Positions 9,710 to 18,298 of a stretch of 36,465 bases of DNA are shown here, piece after piece (positions within the stretch are counted from its first letter, which is position 1; each line of letters begins with the position of its first letter). The stretch lies in contig NZ_RWIM01000007.1 of the NCBI RefSeq assembly GCF_009764645.1, positions 1 through 36,465 of the forward strand, in the 5' to 3' direction. The position numbers and the translations under genes are program-made. Under the pieces are notes generated by a model, which was not told the DNA's origin, did not search any database, and worked only from the letters and a program-made list of their open reading frames with translations. The DNA is from Pseudomonas sp. PB106 (GTDB lineage: Bacteria > Pseudomonadota > Gammaproteobacteria > Pseudomonadales > Pseudomonadaceae).

Positions 9710-10237
9710 CTAAACGTTTGGGTCACGCTTTAACTGCGCCAATACACTGAACGGGTTGGACCGCGTTACCTCGTCCTCGCTCGGTTCGGGCTCATCTGCT
9801 CCCGCCGGCTGCTGGCATTCTTCCGGATGATGAGCAGGCACAATGGGCAAGGCGAGCAAAAGCTCCTCCTCGATCAGTGACTGCAGATCCAATGGATCTT
9901 CGCCCAGTTCCAGCACGTCATAACCTTTCGGCAACGACTGGGTATTCGCACCCTCTTTCACCACAGCATAACTGCATTCGCTGTGGATCGGCAGGGTGAC
10001 CAGCTCAAGACAACGCTGGCAAACCATTTTGACTTCGGTGTCGATAAAGCTGTGGATCACCACAGATTTACGTTCATCTCGTTCAAAAACGAATTTCGCC
10101 TGCACCGTACCGACATCGTCGGAAAGCGGGTCGCAGAGTCTCTTCAAATCGGCCAGCAGCAGTTCACCTTGAAGGGTGGTGCCACGGTCAGCCAATTTGC
10201 GCGGGTCAACGTGAGGTGGAATCGGGTCATTCAACAT
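9710..10237 (-). CDS. yceD: DUF177 / YceD family 23S rRNA accumulation protein
   Basis: The 175-residue acidic protein belongs to the YceD/DUF177 family, which has been linked to 23S rRNA accumulation and is nearly always encoded beside rpmF. Visible marks are DPRKLADR at residues 11-18, the CQRC pair (C73, C76), C141 in PEECQQ, and the C-terminal NPFSVLAQLK. The first in-frame ATG of the frame would give eight extra residues, but that codon lies upstream of the -10 box and the start site predicted from it. The ATG at 10237 aligns with the E. coli start. No Shine-Dalgarno sequence precedes it, and the predicted transcript begins within a few bases of the ATG. Confidence 0.92.
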   Translation of the reverse strand: MLNDPIPPHVDPRKLADRGTTLQGELLLADLKRLCDPLSDDVGTVQAKFVFERDERKSVVIHSFIDTEVKMVCQRCLELVTLPIHSECSYAVVKEGANTQSLPKGYDVLELGEDPLDLQSLIEEELLLALPIVPAHHPEECQQPAGADEPEPSEDEVTRSNPFSVLAQLKRDPNV

Positions 10238-10246
10238 AGGCGCAGC

Positions 10247-10274
10247 ATTATAGGGATGCACCCACCCATGTCAA
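10247..10274 (-). promoter_or_regulatory. Perfect-consensus sigma70 promoter of the yceD-rpmF-plsX operon
   Basis: Minus strand TTGACA (10274-10269), a 16-nt spacer and TATAAT (10252-10247) match both consensus hexamers exactly. The yceD ATG begins 10 nt after the -10 box, so transcription would start 0-4 nt before it. This is the strongest promoter visible in the window and fits an operon carrying a ribosomal protein. Confidence 0.88.
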
Positions 10275-10312
10275 AGGAAATTGTGCCCTGTCCGTCACTT
10301 GCGTGCCTCCGC

Positions 10313-10318
10313 TAGAAT
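10313..10318 (+). promoter_or_regulatory. Candidate -10 box of maf
   Basis: TAGAAT lies 24 nt before the maf ATG, but no convincing -35 hexamer sits 16-18 nt upstream. AGGAG six bases before the ATG supplies the ribosome binding site. The divergent yceD promoter is about 40 bp away. Confidence 0.4.
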
Positions 10319-10342
10319 CTGCACCTGCCTCAGGAGACGCGA

Positions 10343-10921
10343 ATGCTGCCTTTATTACTCGCTTCAAGCTCGACCTATCGTCGGGAATTGCTCGCCCGCC
10401 TGCACCTGCCGTTCGTCTGCAGCTCACCGGACATCGATGAAAGTCATCGTCCCGGCGAGTCAGCCATCGAACTGGTCAAGCGCCTTGCCGAGCAAAAAGC
10501 CCGGGCTCTGGCCGACAGCTACCCCGCCCATCTGATCATCGGCTCGGATCAGGTTGCCGTGCTCGGCGAGCAGATCGTCGGCAAGCCGCACACCTTCGAG
10601 AAGGCCCGCGAGCAATTAATGGCGGCCAGCGGGGCCAGCGTGAGCTTTCTGACCGGCCTGGCGCTGCTCAACAGCCAGACCGGCGAGTGCCAGGTCGATT
10701 GCGTGCCGTTTACCGTGCACATGCGCCAACTCGATCAAGCGCGCATAGAGCGCTACCTGCGCATCGAGCAGCCGTATGACTGCGCTGGCAGCTTCAAGGC
10801 CGAAGGCCTCGGCGTGAGCCTGTTTCAGTCCACCGAAGGCCCTGACGCCACCAGCCTGATCGGTTTGCCCCTGATTCGCCTGATCGACATGCTGCTGATC
10901 GAAGGTGTGCAGATCCCGTAA
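10343..10921 (+). CDS. maf: Maf family nucleoside triphosphate pyrophosphatase, YceF type
   Basis: Maf proteins hydrolyse modified or non-canonical nucleotides to monophosphates; the YceF subgroup prefers 7-methyl-GTP. The 192-residue protein shows LLASSSTYRRELLARL at residues 5-20, the metal/base region GSDQVAV near 67, GKPHTFEKAREQL near 80 and CAGSFKAEGLGVSLF near 146. The segment CAGSFKAEG and divergent placement next to yceD-rpmF support YceF over the dTTP/UTP-type YhdE. It is transcribed opposite to its neighbours and ends one base before a REP pair. Confidence 0.92.
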   Translation: MLPLLLASSSTYRRELLARLHLPFVCSSPDIDESHRPGESAIELVKRLAEQKARALADSYPAHLIIGSDQVAVLGEQIVGKPHTFEKAREQLMAASGASVSFLTGLALLNSQTGECQVDCVPFTVHMRQLDQARIERYLRIEQPYDCAGSFKAEGLGVSLFQSTEGPDATSLIGLPLIRLIDMLLIEGVQIP

Positions 10922-10922
10922 A

Positions 10923-10999
10923 GCAAAAGATCGCAGCCTGCGACAGCTCCCACATCGATCTCTGTAGGAGCTGCCGCAGGCTGCGATCTTTCGATCTTT
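10923..10999. repeat. REP inverted pair (REPIN), tails inward
   Basis: AAAAGATCGCAGCCTGC...GCTCC is followed by a 12-nt spacer and then the reverse complement TGTAGGAGCTGCCGCAGGC plus TGCGATCTTT. It fills the whole gap between the convergent genes maf and sppA. The two arms differ at a few positions (GCGACAGC against GCCGCAGG), so the copies are slightly diverged. Confidence 0.9.
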
Positions 11000-11007
11000 A
11001 CGACAAT

Positions 11008-11997
11008 TTAACGCAACGAAGGCCCGTGGAAACCCATCCACATCGCCAACTGCTCAGCCACGCTGGCACCGAGCTTTTTCGAGAAGCGATCAAACGGCGA
11101 TTCCTGAACGGTGAAGTCCACCAGCTCTTTCTCGCCAATCACGTCACGCGCTACCGAACTGGCGTTGCCCAGCCCGTCGATCAAGCCCAGCGGCAACGCC
11201 TGCTCACCGGACCAGACCAACCCAGAGAACAGCTCCGGATGTTCTTTGTCTTTCAGGCGATCGCCACGCCCCTGCTTGACGCTGTTGATGAACTGCTTGT
11301 GCGTCGTGTCGAGCACGCTCTGCCAGAACGCCGTCTCTTCGGGCTTCTGCGGCTGGAACGGATCGAGGAACGACTTGTGCTCGCCCGAAGTGTACGTGCG
11401 ACGCTCAACGCCAAGTTTTTCCATGGTGCCGACAAAGCCGTAACCCGCCGCCGTCACACCGATGGAGCCAACCAGACTCGCCTTGTCGGCATAGATCTGA
11501 TCCGCCGCACTGGCGATGTAATAGGCACCGGACGCACCGAGATCGGAGATCACCGCGTACAGCTTGGTATCCGGATGCAGGCCACGCAAGCGCCTGATCT
11601 CGTCATAGACATACCCCGACTGCACCGGACTGCCGCCAGGGCTGTTGATGCGCAGGATGACGCCCTTGACCTTTTTGTCCTCGAACGCTGCGCGCAGACT
11701 GCCGACAATATTATCGGCACTGGCCGACTCTTTGTCGGCGATCATGCCAGTGACATCGATCAACGCTGTGTAGTTGTCGCTGCGCGTGGCGCTCTTCTCC
11801 ATGTCCATCAGCGGCGTGAACAGGATCAATGCCACAAACAGATAAACAAACGTCAGCAGCTTGAAGAAAATCCCCCAACGCCGTGAGCGACGCTGCTCCT
11901 GAACACCGGCGAGCAAGGTCTTTTCCAACAGCTTCCAGCTTTTCTGATCACCGTCGTCGGCACTTGCCTTGGCCGGTGCTTTCCATTCGTCGGTCAT
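11008..11997 (-). CDS. sppA: Signal peptide peptidase SppA, short (36 kDa) type
   Basis: SppA degrades cleaved signal peptides at the inner membrane. The 329-residue protein has a basic cytoplasmic start, one membrane segment at about residues 43-63, then an S49 protease domain. S156 in SDLGASGAYYIAS is the nucleophile; K208 in SGEHKSF, 52 residues later, fits the Ser-Lys spacing known for the Bacillus enzyme. RINSPGG at 117-123 is also conserved. ATG at 11997 (MTDEWK) with a GGTGGA site is preferred to an in-frame GTG three codons upstream. It is the single-domain form, not the 67-kDa two-domain form of E. coli, and is last in the rluC operon. Confidence 0.93.
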   Translation of the reverse strand: MTDEWKAPAKASADDGDQKSWKLLEKTLLAGVQEQRRSRRWGIFFKLLTFVYLFVALILFTPLMDMEKSATRSDNYTALIDVTGMIADKESASADNIVGSLRAAFEDKKVKGVILRINSPGGSPVQSGYVYDEIRRLRGLHPDTKLYAVISDLGASGAYYIASAADQIYADKASLVGSIGVTAAGYGFVGTMEKLGVERRTYTSGEHKSFLDPFQPQKPEETAFWQSVLDTTHKQFINSVKQGRGDRLKDKEHPELFSGLVWSGEQALPLGLIDGLGNASSVARDVIGEKELVDFTVQESPFDRFSKKLGASVAEQLAMWMGFHGPSLR

Positions 11998-12021
11998 GCC
12001 ATCCACCCCAGATAAAACGTA

Positions 12022-12684
12022 TTAAGCCCGCTGCCCCAGCCAGGCATGCAATTCGGAAAAACGGTCGATCGACAGGCGAGGCTCGAACTGCTGCAACGAT
12101 TCGATCGATTGCGCGCCATAACTGACCGCCACCGAATCCATCCCCGCGTTACGTGCCATCAGCAGATCAAAAGAAGAATCGCCAACCATCAGCGCCTGCT
12201 CCGCCCGCACGCCACAATGCGCAAGGATCTGCTCAAGCATCAGAGGGTGTGGTTTGCTGGCAGTTTCATCGGCAGCGCGGGTGATATCGAAATACGCTTC
12301 CCAGCCATTGGCCTTGAGCACTCGATCCAGTCCGCGACGATTCTTGCCGGTGGCGACAGCGAGGTGATAGCCCTGCTCGCGAAAGGACGCCATCGACTCG
12401 ACAACGCCTTCGAACAACGGCGAAGGAACGGCCTCTGCGGCGATGTAGTGATCGGCGTAATACTCGCGAAACAAGGTCATTTCAGCGTCGCTGATTTCGG
12501 GATAAAGCGTGCGAATCGCCTCGGGCAAGCCGAGACCAATGATGCCCTTGACGGCAAAATCATCGCGCAACTCGAAACCCGAACGCCCGGACGCCGAGTG
12601 CATCGCCTCGACGATCCGGTGAATGGAGTCGGCCAGCGTGCCGTCCCAATCGAAAATCAGCAGTTTGTAATCAGATGGGCGCAC
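12022..12684 (-). CDS. HAD-superfamily phosphatase (phosphoglycolate phosphatase-like)
   Basis: This 220-residue class IA haloacid dehalogenase-type hydrolase has the nucleophile/acid pair D12 and D14 in [11 protein letters not shown], motif II VATGKN near residue 111, the motif III lysine in SKPHP near 142 and motif [16 protein letters not shown] near 167. Such proteins remove phosphate from small metabolites; the substrate cannot be read from the sequence, although the nearest named relatives are Gph-like. The start is GTG at 12684, overlapping the end of rluC by 14 nt. The rluC-HAD-sppA order is conserved in Pseudomonas. Confidence 0.9.
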   Translation of the reverse strand: MRPSDYKLLIFDWDGTLADSIHRIVEAMHSASGRSGFELRDDFAVKGIIGLGLPEAIRTLYPEISDAEMTLFREYYADHYIAAEAVPSPLFEGVVESMASFREQGYHLAVATGKNRRGLDRVLKANGWEAYFDITRAADETASKPHPLMLEQILAHCGVRAEQALMVGDSSFDLLMARNAGMDSVAVSYGAQSIESLQQFEPRLSIDRFSELHAWLGQRA

Positions 12685-13630
12685 TCAATCGCTCCACGGT
12701 CTTGGCCCACATTTCATCGACCGGCGCCTGCAAGGTCAGCTTGCCGCCATCAGGCAGCGGCACGGTCAGCATGTAAGCGTGCAGGAACAGGCGCTTGCCG
12801 CCCAGATCGCGAATTTCCTTGGTGAAATCCTCATCGCCGTACTTGCTGTCACCCGCAATGCAATGGCCTGCATGCAAGGTGTGCACGCGAATCTGGTGGG
12901 TACGACCGGTCACCGGTTTAGCCTCGACCATGGTGGCAAAGTCGCCGAAGCGGCGTAGCACTTTGAACATGGTCAGGGCTTCTTTGCCTTCATCGTTGAC
13001 TTCGACCATGCGCTCGCCGGAACGCAGATTGCTCTTGAGCAACGGCGCACTGACTTTCTTGATCGAGGTCGCCCAGTTGCCGCGCACCAGCGCCATGTAG
13101 CGCTTGTCGACGCCATCGCCGCGCAATTGCTCGTGCAGATGACGCAACATGCTGCGCTTTTTCGCGATCATCAGTAGGCCGGAGGTGTCACGGTCGAGAC
13201 GGTGAACCAGTTCCAGTTCTTTGGCATCGGGACGCAACTGACGAAAGGCTTCGATCACGCCAAAATTCAAGCCGCTGCCACCGTGAACCGCAATACCAGC
13301 GGGCTTGTTGATCACGATCAGGGCTTTGTCTTCGAAGACAATCGAAGCTTCCAGGCGCTGCAACAGGCCTTGTGCCAACGGCACCGGCTCGTCACGCTCA
13401 GGCACGCGAACCGGCGGCACGCGCACGATATCGCCGGCCTGCAGCTTGTATTCGGGCTTGATCCGACCTTTGTTCACGCGTACTTCGCCTTTGCGCAAAA
13501 TGCGGTAAATCAAGGTCTTGGGCACGCCTTTGAGCCGGGCGAGGAGAAAGTTGTCGATTCGTTGGCCGGCATACTCCGGCGAGACTTCAAGCAATTGAAC
13601 GCCTGGAGTCGAAGGGGCAGTAGTTGTCAT
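12671..13630 (-). CDS. rluC: 23S rRNA pseudouridine(955/2504/2580) synthase RluC
   Basis: RluC isomerises three uridines in 23S rRNA. The 319-residue protein has an N-terminal S4 RNA-binding domain (about residues 22-75, with [12 protein letters not shown] and [14 protein letters not shown]) followed by the synthase domain with the catalytic D146 in [22 protein letters not shown] near 109 is also typical. The frame is open far upstream, but ATG at 13630 gives the correct length. There is no Shine-Dalgarno sequence; a -10-like TATCAT sits 7 nt before the ATG, so the mRNA may be leaderless. It is divergent from rne, as in E. coli. Confidence 0.95.
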   Translation of the reverse strand: MTTTAPSTPGVQLLEVSPEYAGQRIDNFLLARLKGVPKTLIYRILRKGEVRVNKGRIKPEYKLQAGDIVRVPPVRVPERDEPVPLAQGLLQRLEASIVFEDKALIVINKPAGIAVHGGSGLNFGVIEAFRQLRPDAKELELVHRLDRDTSGLLMIAKKRSMLRHLHEQLRGDGVDKRYMALVRGNWATSIKKVSAPLLKSNLRSGERMVEVNDEGKEALTMFKVLRRFGDFATMVEAKPVTGRTHQIRVHTLHAGHCIAGDSKYGDEDFTKEIRDLGGKRLFLHAYMLTVPLPDGGKLTLQAPVDEMWAKTVERLSAPI

Positions 13631-13637
13631 GCCGCGG

Positions 13638-13666
13638 ATGATAACAATTTTTATGGAATTGAAGCA
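13638..13666 (-). promoter_or_regulatory. Candidate rluC promoter
   Basis: TATCAT (minus strand, 13643-13638) is a fair -10 box. The matching -35 region (TGCTTC at 17 nt spacing) is poor. It overlaps the -35 box of the divergent rne promoter, so the two promoters could compete for polymerase. Confidence 0.35.
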
Positions 13667-13687
13667 CTTAATCATTGCTGCTATAGT
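13659..13687 (+). promoter_or_regulatory. Candidate rne promoter
   Basis: TTGAAG (13659-13664), a 17-nt spacer and TATAGT (13682-13687) form a good sigma70 promoter. Transcription would begin near 13694, giving a leader of about 636 nt before the RNase E start codon. Confidence 0.6.
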
Positions 13688-13693
13688 CGCGAA

Positions 13694-14329
13694 CGCCGCC
13701 AAAAGCGGCCTGGACAGCGGAACCACGGTCAAAAACCGGCCCTGACCAACGCAATTCACCAGGACGCGAGGCCGTCCTACGGGGCTTTCGCTACGTAACG
13801 GTGGAGTTTGCAGTTGTAACAAGCGCAGGTGACATGAGGCCTGAATTACACCGTCGAGCAGAGTTTTTACTCGCCTGACAGGCACACATTCAAGGCCAGT
13901 TCACAAAGTGCAGTCAGCTGCAGATGACCCCGAGCGAATGCTTCGGAAACAACGCCTGAATTAGCCATGATGCGTGACCTCCCCTTTCGGAGCTCACGGT
14001 AAATGCCAACCCGCTGCGGATTCTGCGCGCGGCAGCACCCGAATTATCAGGGATACGTGTAGGGTGGAGATGCACAACCGCTGGACTGTGTAGCAATAGG
14101 CTTTATCAAGACGCTTCATCTCGTCCACAGCCGCTGGTTGATTCCTCCTCCTGACTGAGTGCTTAAGTAGCCACAGCAAGCAGGACGCGTACGTCGCGAT
14201 ATCGGCCCAATTGGTCGCACATCGCTGGACACGGGAATGGCCAACCACTCCCGACGCACCTGACACCGACCGTGAGAAGTCGTGTGTGCCGAACGCCGTT
14301 TCCGGCAGCCCGGAAACCGACGGTACTAC
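13694..14329 (+). promoter_or_regulatory. Long rne 5' leader, expected to contain the rne-II RNA element
   Basis: No protein gene of credible length lies here. Long 5' leaders that let RNase E feed back on its own mRNA are established for rne, and a conserved structure named rne-II has been described in Pseudomonadaceae rne leaders; I infer that it lies here but cannot fold the RNA. Visible hairpins include GCCGC/GCGGC at 13695-13709, GAGT/ACTC near 13861-13872 and an 8-bp stem at 14298-14317. A pyrimidine run TTCCTCCTCCTGAC near 14140 is complementary to purine-rich GGTGGAG stretches at about 13802 and 14064. Confidence 0.7.
14298..14317 (+). other. Strong hairpin beside the rne start codon
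   Basis: GTTTCCGG and CCGGAAAC form a perfect 8-bp stem with the tetraloop CAGC, extended imperfectly by flanking CCG/CGG. It ends 12 nt before the RNase E ATG. No Shine-Dalgarno sequence is present in those 12 nt, so the structure probably influences ribosome entry. Confidence 0.7.
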
Positions 14330-17300
14330 ATGAAAAGAATGCTGATTAACGCAACTCAACCCGAAGAGTTGCGTGTTGCACTGGTAGATGGCCAACGCCT
14401 CTACGACCTGGACATCGAATCCGGTGCACGCGAGCAGAAAAAGGCCAACATCTATAAAGGCCGAATCACTCGCATCGAACCAAGCCTTGAGGCTGCCTTT
14501 GTCGATTTCGGCTCCGAGCGCCACGGCTTCCTGCCCCTCAAAGAAATCTCCCGCGAATACTTCAAGAAAGCTCCTGAAGGCCGCGTCAACATCAAGGACG
14601 TCCTGAGCGAAGGCCAGGAAGTCATCGTTCAGGTCGAAAAAGAAGAACGTGGCAACAAGGGCGCCGCCCTGACCACCTTCATCAGCCTGGCCGGTCGTTA
14701 CCTCGTGCTGATGCCGAACAACCCGCGTGCCGGCGGTATCTCCCGTCGCATCGAAGGCGAAGAGCGCAACGAACTGCGTGAAGCGCTGAACGGCCTGGTT
14801 GCACCAGCCGACATGGGTCTGATCGTGCGCACTGCCGGCCTGGGCCGCAGCAGCGAAGAAATGCAGTGGGACCTCGATTACCTGCTGCAACTGTGGACCG
14901 CCATCAAAGAAGCGTCGCTGGATCGTTCCGCGCCATTCCTGATCTACCAGGAAAGCAACGTGATCATCCGCGCCATCCGCGATTACCTGCGCCAGGACAT
15001 CGGCGAAGTGCTGATCGACAGCGTTGAAGCCCAGGACGAAGCCCTGACCTTCATTCGCCAGGTGATGCCGCAGTACGCCAGCAAGATCAAGCTGTACGAA
15101 GACAGCGTTCCGCTGTTCAACCGTTTCCAGATCGAAAGCCAGATCGAGACCGCTTTCCAGCGCGTCGTTGAACTGCCTTCCGGCGGCTCCATCGTTATCG
15201 ATCCGACCGAAGCCCTGGTGTCCATCGACATCAACTCGGCGCGCGCCACCAAAGGCAGCGACATCGAAGAAACCGCTCTGCAGACCAACCTTGAAGCCGC
15301 CGAAGAAATCGCCCGTCAGTTGCGCCTGCGCGACATCGGCGGCCTGATCGTCATCGACTTCATCGACATGACCCCTGCCAAGAACCAGCGCGCCGTGGAA
15401 GAGAAAGTCCGCGAATGCCTGGAAGCCGACCGCGCTCGCGTGCAGATCGGCCGCATCTCGCGCTTCGGCCTGCTGGAAATGTCCCGTCAGCGCCTGCGTC
15501 CATCCCTGGGCGAAAGCAGCGGCATCGTTTGCCCGCGTTGCAACGGCACCGGCATCATCCGTGACGTTGAATCGCTGTCGCTGGCCATCCTGCGTCTGAT
15601 CGAAGAAGAAGCCCTGAAAGACCGCACTGCCGAAGTGCGCGCTCAGGTGCCGATCCCGGTTGCTGCGTTCCTGCTCAACGAAAAACGCAACTCGATCACC
15701 AAGATCGAACTGCGCACCCGTGCCCGCATCATCATTCTGCCGAATGATCACCTCGAAACGCCGCACTTCGAAGTTCAGCGTCTGCGTGACGACAGCCCGG
15801 AAGCCGCGACCAATCAGTCCAGCTACGAAATCGCTGCCGCCGCTGCCGAAGTCGAAGAAGTCCAGCCAGCCGCTGCGACCCGCACCCTGGTTCGCCAGGA
15901 AGCCGCGGTCAAGACTGCCCCGGCCCGCGCCAACGCTCCGGTTCCGACCGAAGCCGCCGCACCAGTCGCCGCTGCACCGGCCCCGGTTGCCGCGCCAGAG
16001 CCAAGCCTGTTCAAAGGTTTGGTGAAGTCACTGGTCAGCCTGTTCGCCACCAAAGAAGAGCCAGTCGCTCCGACCGTGGTTGAAAAACCGGCTACCGAGC
16101 GTCCGGCCCGTAATGAAGAGCGTCGCAACGGTCGTCAGCAGAGCCGCAACCGTAACGGTCGCCGCGATGAAGAGCGCAAGCCGCGCGAAGAACGTGCACC
16201 TCGTGAAGAACGTGCCCCACGTGAGCCGCGCGAAGAGCGCGCACCGCGTGAAGCCCGTGAGCCACGCGAAGCTCGCACCGAAGCGCCAGCAGCCCGCGAA
16301 GAACGCGCACCCCGCGCCCCTCGTGAAGAACGTGCACCACGTGCGCCGCGTGAAGATCGCAAGCCTCGTGGCGAGCGTGAAGAGCGTGTACGTGAACTGC
16401 GCGAGCCACTGGACGCCGTTCCAGTTGCTGCCGCCGCTGTTGCCGTGACCGCTGAAGAGCGTCCGGCCCGTCAGCCACGTGAAGAGCGCGCACCGCGTCC
16501 GCCGCGTGAAGAGCGTCAACCGCGTGCCGAACAGGCCGCTGCTGCCGTCGCTGAAGAAGAAGTGAACACCAATGAAGAGCAACTGCCGGAAGACGGTTTG
16601 GAGAGCGCCGAAGGCGATCGCCCACGTCGTCGTTCGCGCGGTCAGCGTCGTCGCAGCAACCGTCGTGAGCGTCAGCGTGATGCCAACGGCAACGTGATCG
16701 AAGGTTCGGAAGAATCCGAAGCCGGCGAAAACGCTGAAGAGCCAAGCACTGCCGATCTGGCCGCCGGCCTCGCTGTGACCGCAGCCGTTGCCAGCACGGT
16801 GATCAGCGCTCCGGCCGAAGCCCAAGCCCACGAGCAAGCTGAACGCGCCACCGCAGCCGTTCAGGAAACTCCTGAAGTGGAAGCGCCGGTTGTTGAAGCG
16901 ACTACTCCGGTAGAAGTGGTTGCTGCTCCGGAAGTCGAAGTGGCACCGGTTCAGGAAACCCTGCCTCAGGTAGAGCCCGCGCCGTTTGTGGTTGCCGAGC
17001 CGGTGGTTGAAACCGTCGCTGAAACCGTGACCGAAACCGTGCGTGAAGTTCGCGAAGAGCAGACCGCTTTCAACTGGGTTGCCGAGCCGACCGTGACCGA
17101 AGCACCAGCCCCTGTTGCTGAAGCTGAAGTCCCGCAAGCCATGGTTTCCGAGCCAGTGGTTGTGGCTGCCGAACCTGCTCCAGCGCCAGTCGTTGAAGCT
17201 CCGGTGGTTGAAGCGCCTGCGGTTGAAGCGCCGGTTGTTGCCGAAGCGCCAGCCCCAGTGGTTGAAGCACCGGCTCCGGTCAGCGCCCTGACGCCTAGCG

Positions 17301-17548
17301 GCCGCGCGCCAAACGACCCGCGTGAAGTGCGTCGTCGCAAGCGTGAAGAAGAGCGCCTGCAGAAGGAAGCCGAACTGGCTGCCGCTGCTGCCCCGGTCAC
17401 CGAAATGGTCGAGGCAGCTCCTGCCCCGGTTGCTGAGGAAGCGGTTGTCGAAGCGGTGATCGCTGAAGCACCACGCTCCGTTCAGGACGCGGTTGAGCAA
17501 CACCAAGAAGCCGAGGAAAAAGAACACGAGCCTAAACCTCTCGTGTAA
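14330..17548 (+). CDS. rne: Ribonuclease E
   Basis: RNase E is the essential endonuclease that starts mRNA decay and processes rRNA and tRNA at the inner membrane. The 1072-residue protein has the S1 domain (about 36-120), catalytic D300 and D343 and the zinc-link CPRC (C401, C404), each three residues earlier than in E. coli. After about residue 510 the disordered scaffold begins: an amphipathic, membrane-targeting-like helix [15 protein letters not shown] (559-573), REER-rich repeats (615-735), a basic patch [18 protein letters not shown] (766-783), long Ala/Val/Glu/Pro repeats (845-985) and a C-terminal [15 protein letters not shown] motif (995-1009). Similar REER and NDPR linear motifs are, as I recall, interaction sites in P. 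aeruginosa RNase E. The start [10 protein letters not shown] equals that of E. coli. Confidence 0.97.
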   Translation: MKRMLINATQPEELRVALVDGQRLYDLDIESGAREQKKANIYKGRITRIEPSLEAAFVDFGSERHGFLPLKEISREYFKKAPEGRVNIKDVLSEGQEVIVQVEKEERGNKGAALTTFISLAGRYLVLMPNNPRAGGISRRIEGEERNELREALNGLVAPADMGLIVRTAGLGRSSEEMQWDLDYLLQLWTAIKEASLDRSAPFLIYQESNVIIRAIRDYLRQDIGEVLIDSVEAQDEALTFIRQVMPQYASKIKLYEDSVPLFNRFQIESQIETAFQRVVELPSGGSIVIDPTEALVSIDINSARATKGSDIEETALQTNLEAAEEIARQLRLRDIGGLIVIDFIDMTPAKNQRAVEEKVRECLEADRARVQIGRISRFGLLEMSRQRLRPSLGESSGIVCPRCNGTGIIRDVESLSLAILRLIEEEALKDRTAEVRAQVPIPVAAFLLNEKRNSITKIELRTRARIIILPNDHLETPHFEVQRLRDDSPEAATNQSSYEIAAAAAEVEEVQPAAATRTLVRQEAAVKTAPARANAPVPTEAAAPVAAAPAPVAAPEPSLFKGLVKSLVSLFATKEEPVAPTVVEKPATERPARNEERRNGRQQSRNRNGRRDEERKPREERAPREERAPREPREERAPREAREPREARTEAPAAREERAPRAPREERAPRAPREDRKPRGEREERVRELREPLDAVPVAAAAVAVTAEERPARQPREERAPRPPREERQPRAEQAAAAVAEEEVNTNEEQLPEDGLESAEGDRPRRRSRGQRRRSNRRERQRDANGNVIEGSEESEAGENAEEPSTADLAAGLAVTAAVASTVISAPAEAQAHEQAERATAAVQETPEVEAPVVEATTPVEVVAAPEVEVAPVQETLPQVEPAPFVVAEPVVETVAETVTETVREVREEQTAFNWVAEPTVTEAPAPVAEAEVPQAMVSEPVVVAAEPAPAPVVEAPVVEAPAVEAPVVAEAPAPVVEAPAPVSALTPSGRAPNDPREVRRRKREEERLQKEAELAAAAAPVTEMVEAAPAPVAEEAVVEAVIAEAPRSVQDAVEQHQEAEEKEHEPKPLV
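16172..16534 (+). repeat. Degenerate in-frame repeat encoding REERAPR units of RNase E
   Basis: Units of the form CGTGAAGAACGTGCACCN recur about a dozen times with varied codons, encoding [12 protein letters not shown] repeats (residues 615-735). Codon variation shows that the amino-acid repeat, more than the DNA repeat, is maintained. Slippage here could change scaffold length between strains. Confidence 0.85.
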
Positions 17549-17562
17549 TTCCCGAAGCCGTT

Positions 17563-17601
17563 AAAAAGCCCCGCCCGGTGAAAACCTGGCGGGGCTTTTT
17601 T
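17563..17601 (+). terminator. Rho-independent terminator of rne
   Basis: AGCCCCGCC (17567-17575) pairs with GGCGGGGCT (17588-17596) across a 12-nt loop, followed by TTTTTT. A-runs precede the stem, so it may also act on the minus strand for the converging mocA operon. Confidence 0.93.
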
Positions 17602-17610
17602 ATGCCATTT

Positions 17611-17701
17611 AAAAGATCAAAAGATCGCAGCCTTCGGCAGCTCCTACAGAGGAAGCGCATTCCAAATGTAGGAGCTGCCGAAGGCTACGATCTTTTGATT
17701 T
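17611..17701. repeat. REP inverted pair (REPIN), tails inward
   Basis: Arms of about 34 nt (AAAGATCAAAAGATCGCAGC onward to GGCAGCTCCTACA, and the complement TGTAGGAGCTGCCGAAGGC to TTTTGATT) flank a 22-nt spacer. The right arm carries one change (GGCTACGATC for GGCTGCGATC). It lies between the converging ends of rne and mocA and borders the molybdenum-hydroxylase operon. Confidence 0.93.
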
Positions 17702-17704
17702 TGC

Positions 17705-18298
17705 TTATTGCGTGAAAACCAGAGATTCCGGCACATCGATATCCCACAACACCCCGGGATCATCCACTGCCACTTCAATCACCCTGCCCTGCTTGAACAA
17801 TGGCCTCGCCCCGCGATCACCACTCAACGCCTGCAACTCCACACCAAACGACCGCCCAAACCCAACCGGGTGGCCATACTCGCCTTCCTGCACCGGCACG
17901 CTCACCGCATCATCGGCAATGGCCGCGACCACGCGCTCAATACTCGATGGCAAGATAAACGGCATATCCCCCAGCACAATCAACCAGCCATCGGCGTCCG
18001 GGCAAGCGGCGACACCGGCGGCAATGCTGTCACCCATGCCGGTCGAGTCAATCGAAACGATATCGCAACCGTACGCCTGCGCCATGCGCATGGCCTGTGG
18101 GCGGGCTTCGGTCGTGACCAACACGCGTTTATCAAGACTAGGCGGCAAACTCACCAATACCTGCTCGATCACCGAACGCACCGCGCCATCCAGCCCGGTG
18201 CAATCGGCGAGCAACTTGTCCTTGTCTGCGCCCGCCACCTGGCGAAAGCGGCTGCCCTCGCCTGCCGCCAGCACAATCACTGCGATGGATCGACTCAT
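17705..18298 (-). CDS. MocA-like molybdenum cofactor cytidylyltransferase
   Basis: The 197-residue protein is a nucleotidyltransferase with the N-terminal LAAGEGSRFR (residues 10-19), a lysine in DKDKLLA, the metal-binding GDMPFI near 109, GHPVGFG near 144, GDRGARPLF near 161 and the ending DIDVPESL. Family members attach CMP (MocA) or GMP (MobA) to molybdopterin. Its place directly behind xdhC and a xanthine-oxidase-family enzyme points to MocA-type loading of that enzyme's cofactor; the CTP preference is inferred from context. Its ATG overlaps the xdhC stop (ATGA), and it is last in the four-gene operon. The genuine mobA of molybdopterin synthesis is expected elsewhere. Confidence 0.85.
   Translation of the reverse strand: MSRSIAVIVLAAGEGSRFRQVAGADKDKLLADCTGLDGAVRSVIEQVLVSLPPSLDKRVLVTTEARPQAMRMAQAYGCDIVSIDSTGMGDSIAAGVAACPDADGWLIVLGDMPFILPSSIERVVAAIADDAVSVPVQEGEYGHPVGFGRSFGVELQALSGDRGARPLFKQGRVIEVAVDDPGVLWDIDVPESLVFTQ

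Noticed and set aside
13631..13885. 85-codon N-terminal extension of RluC
   Set aside because: It would run through both promoters and part of the rne leader, and RluC normally starts just before its S4 domain.
13994..17527. Two long minus-strand frames (590 and 499 codons) across rne
   Set aside because: Both mirror the repetitive RNase E coding sequence and leader, with low-complexity Phe/Gly/Asn/Arg composition and no plausible start region.
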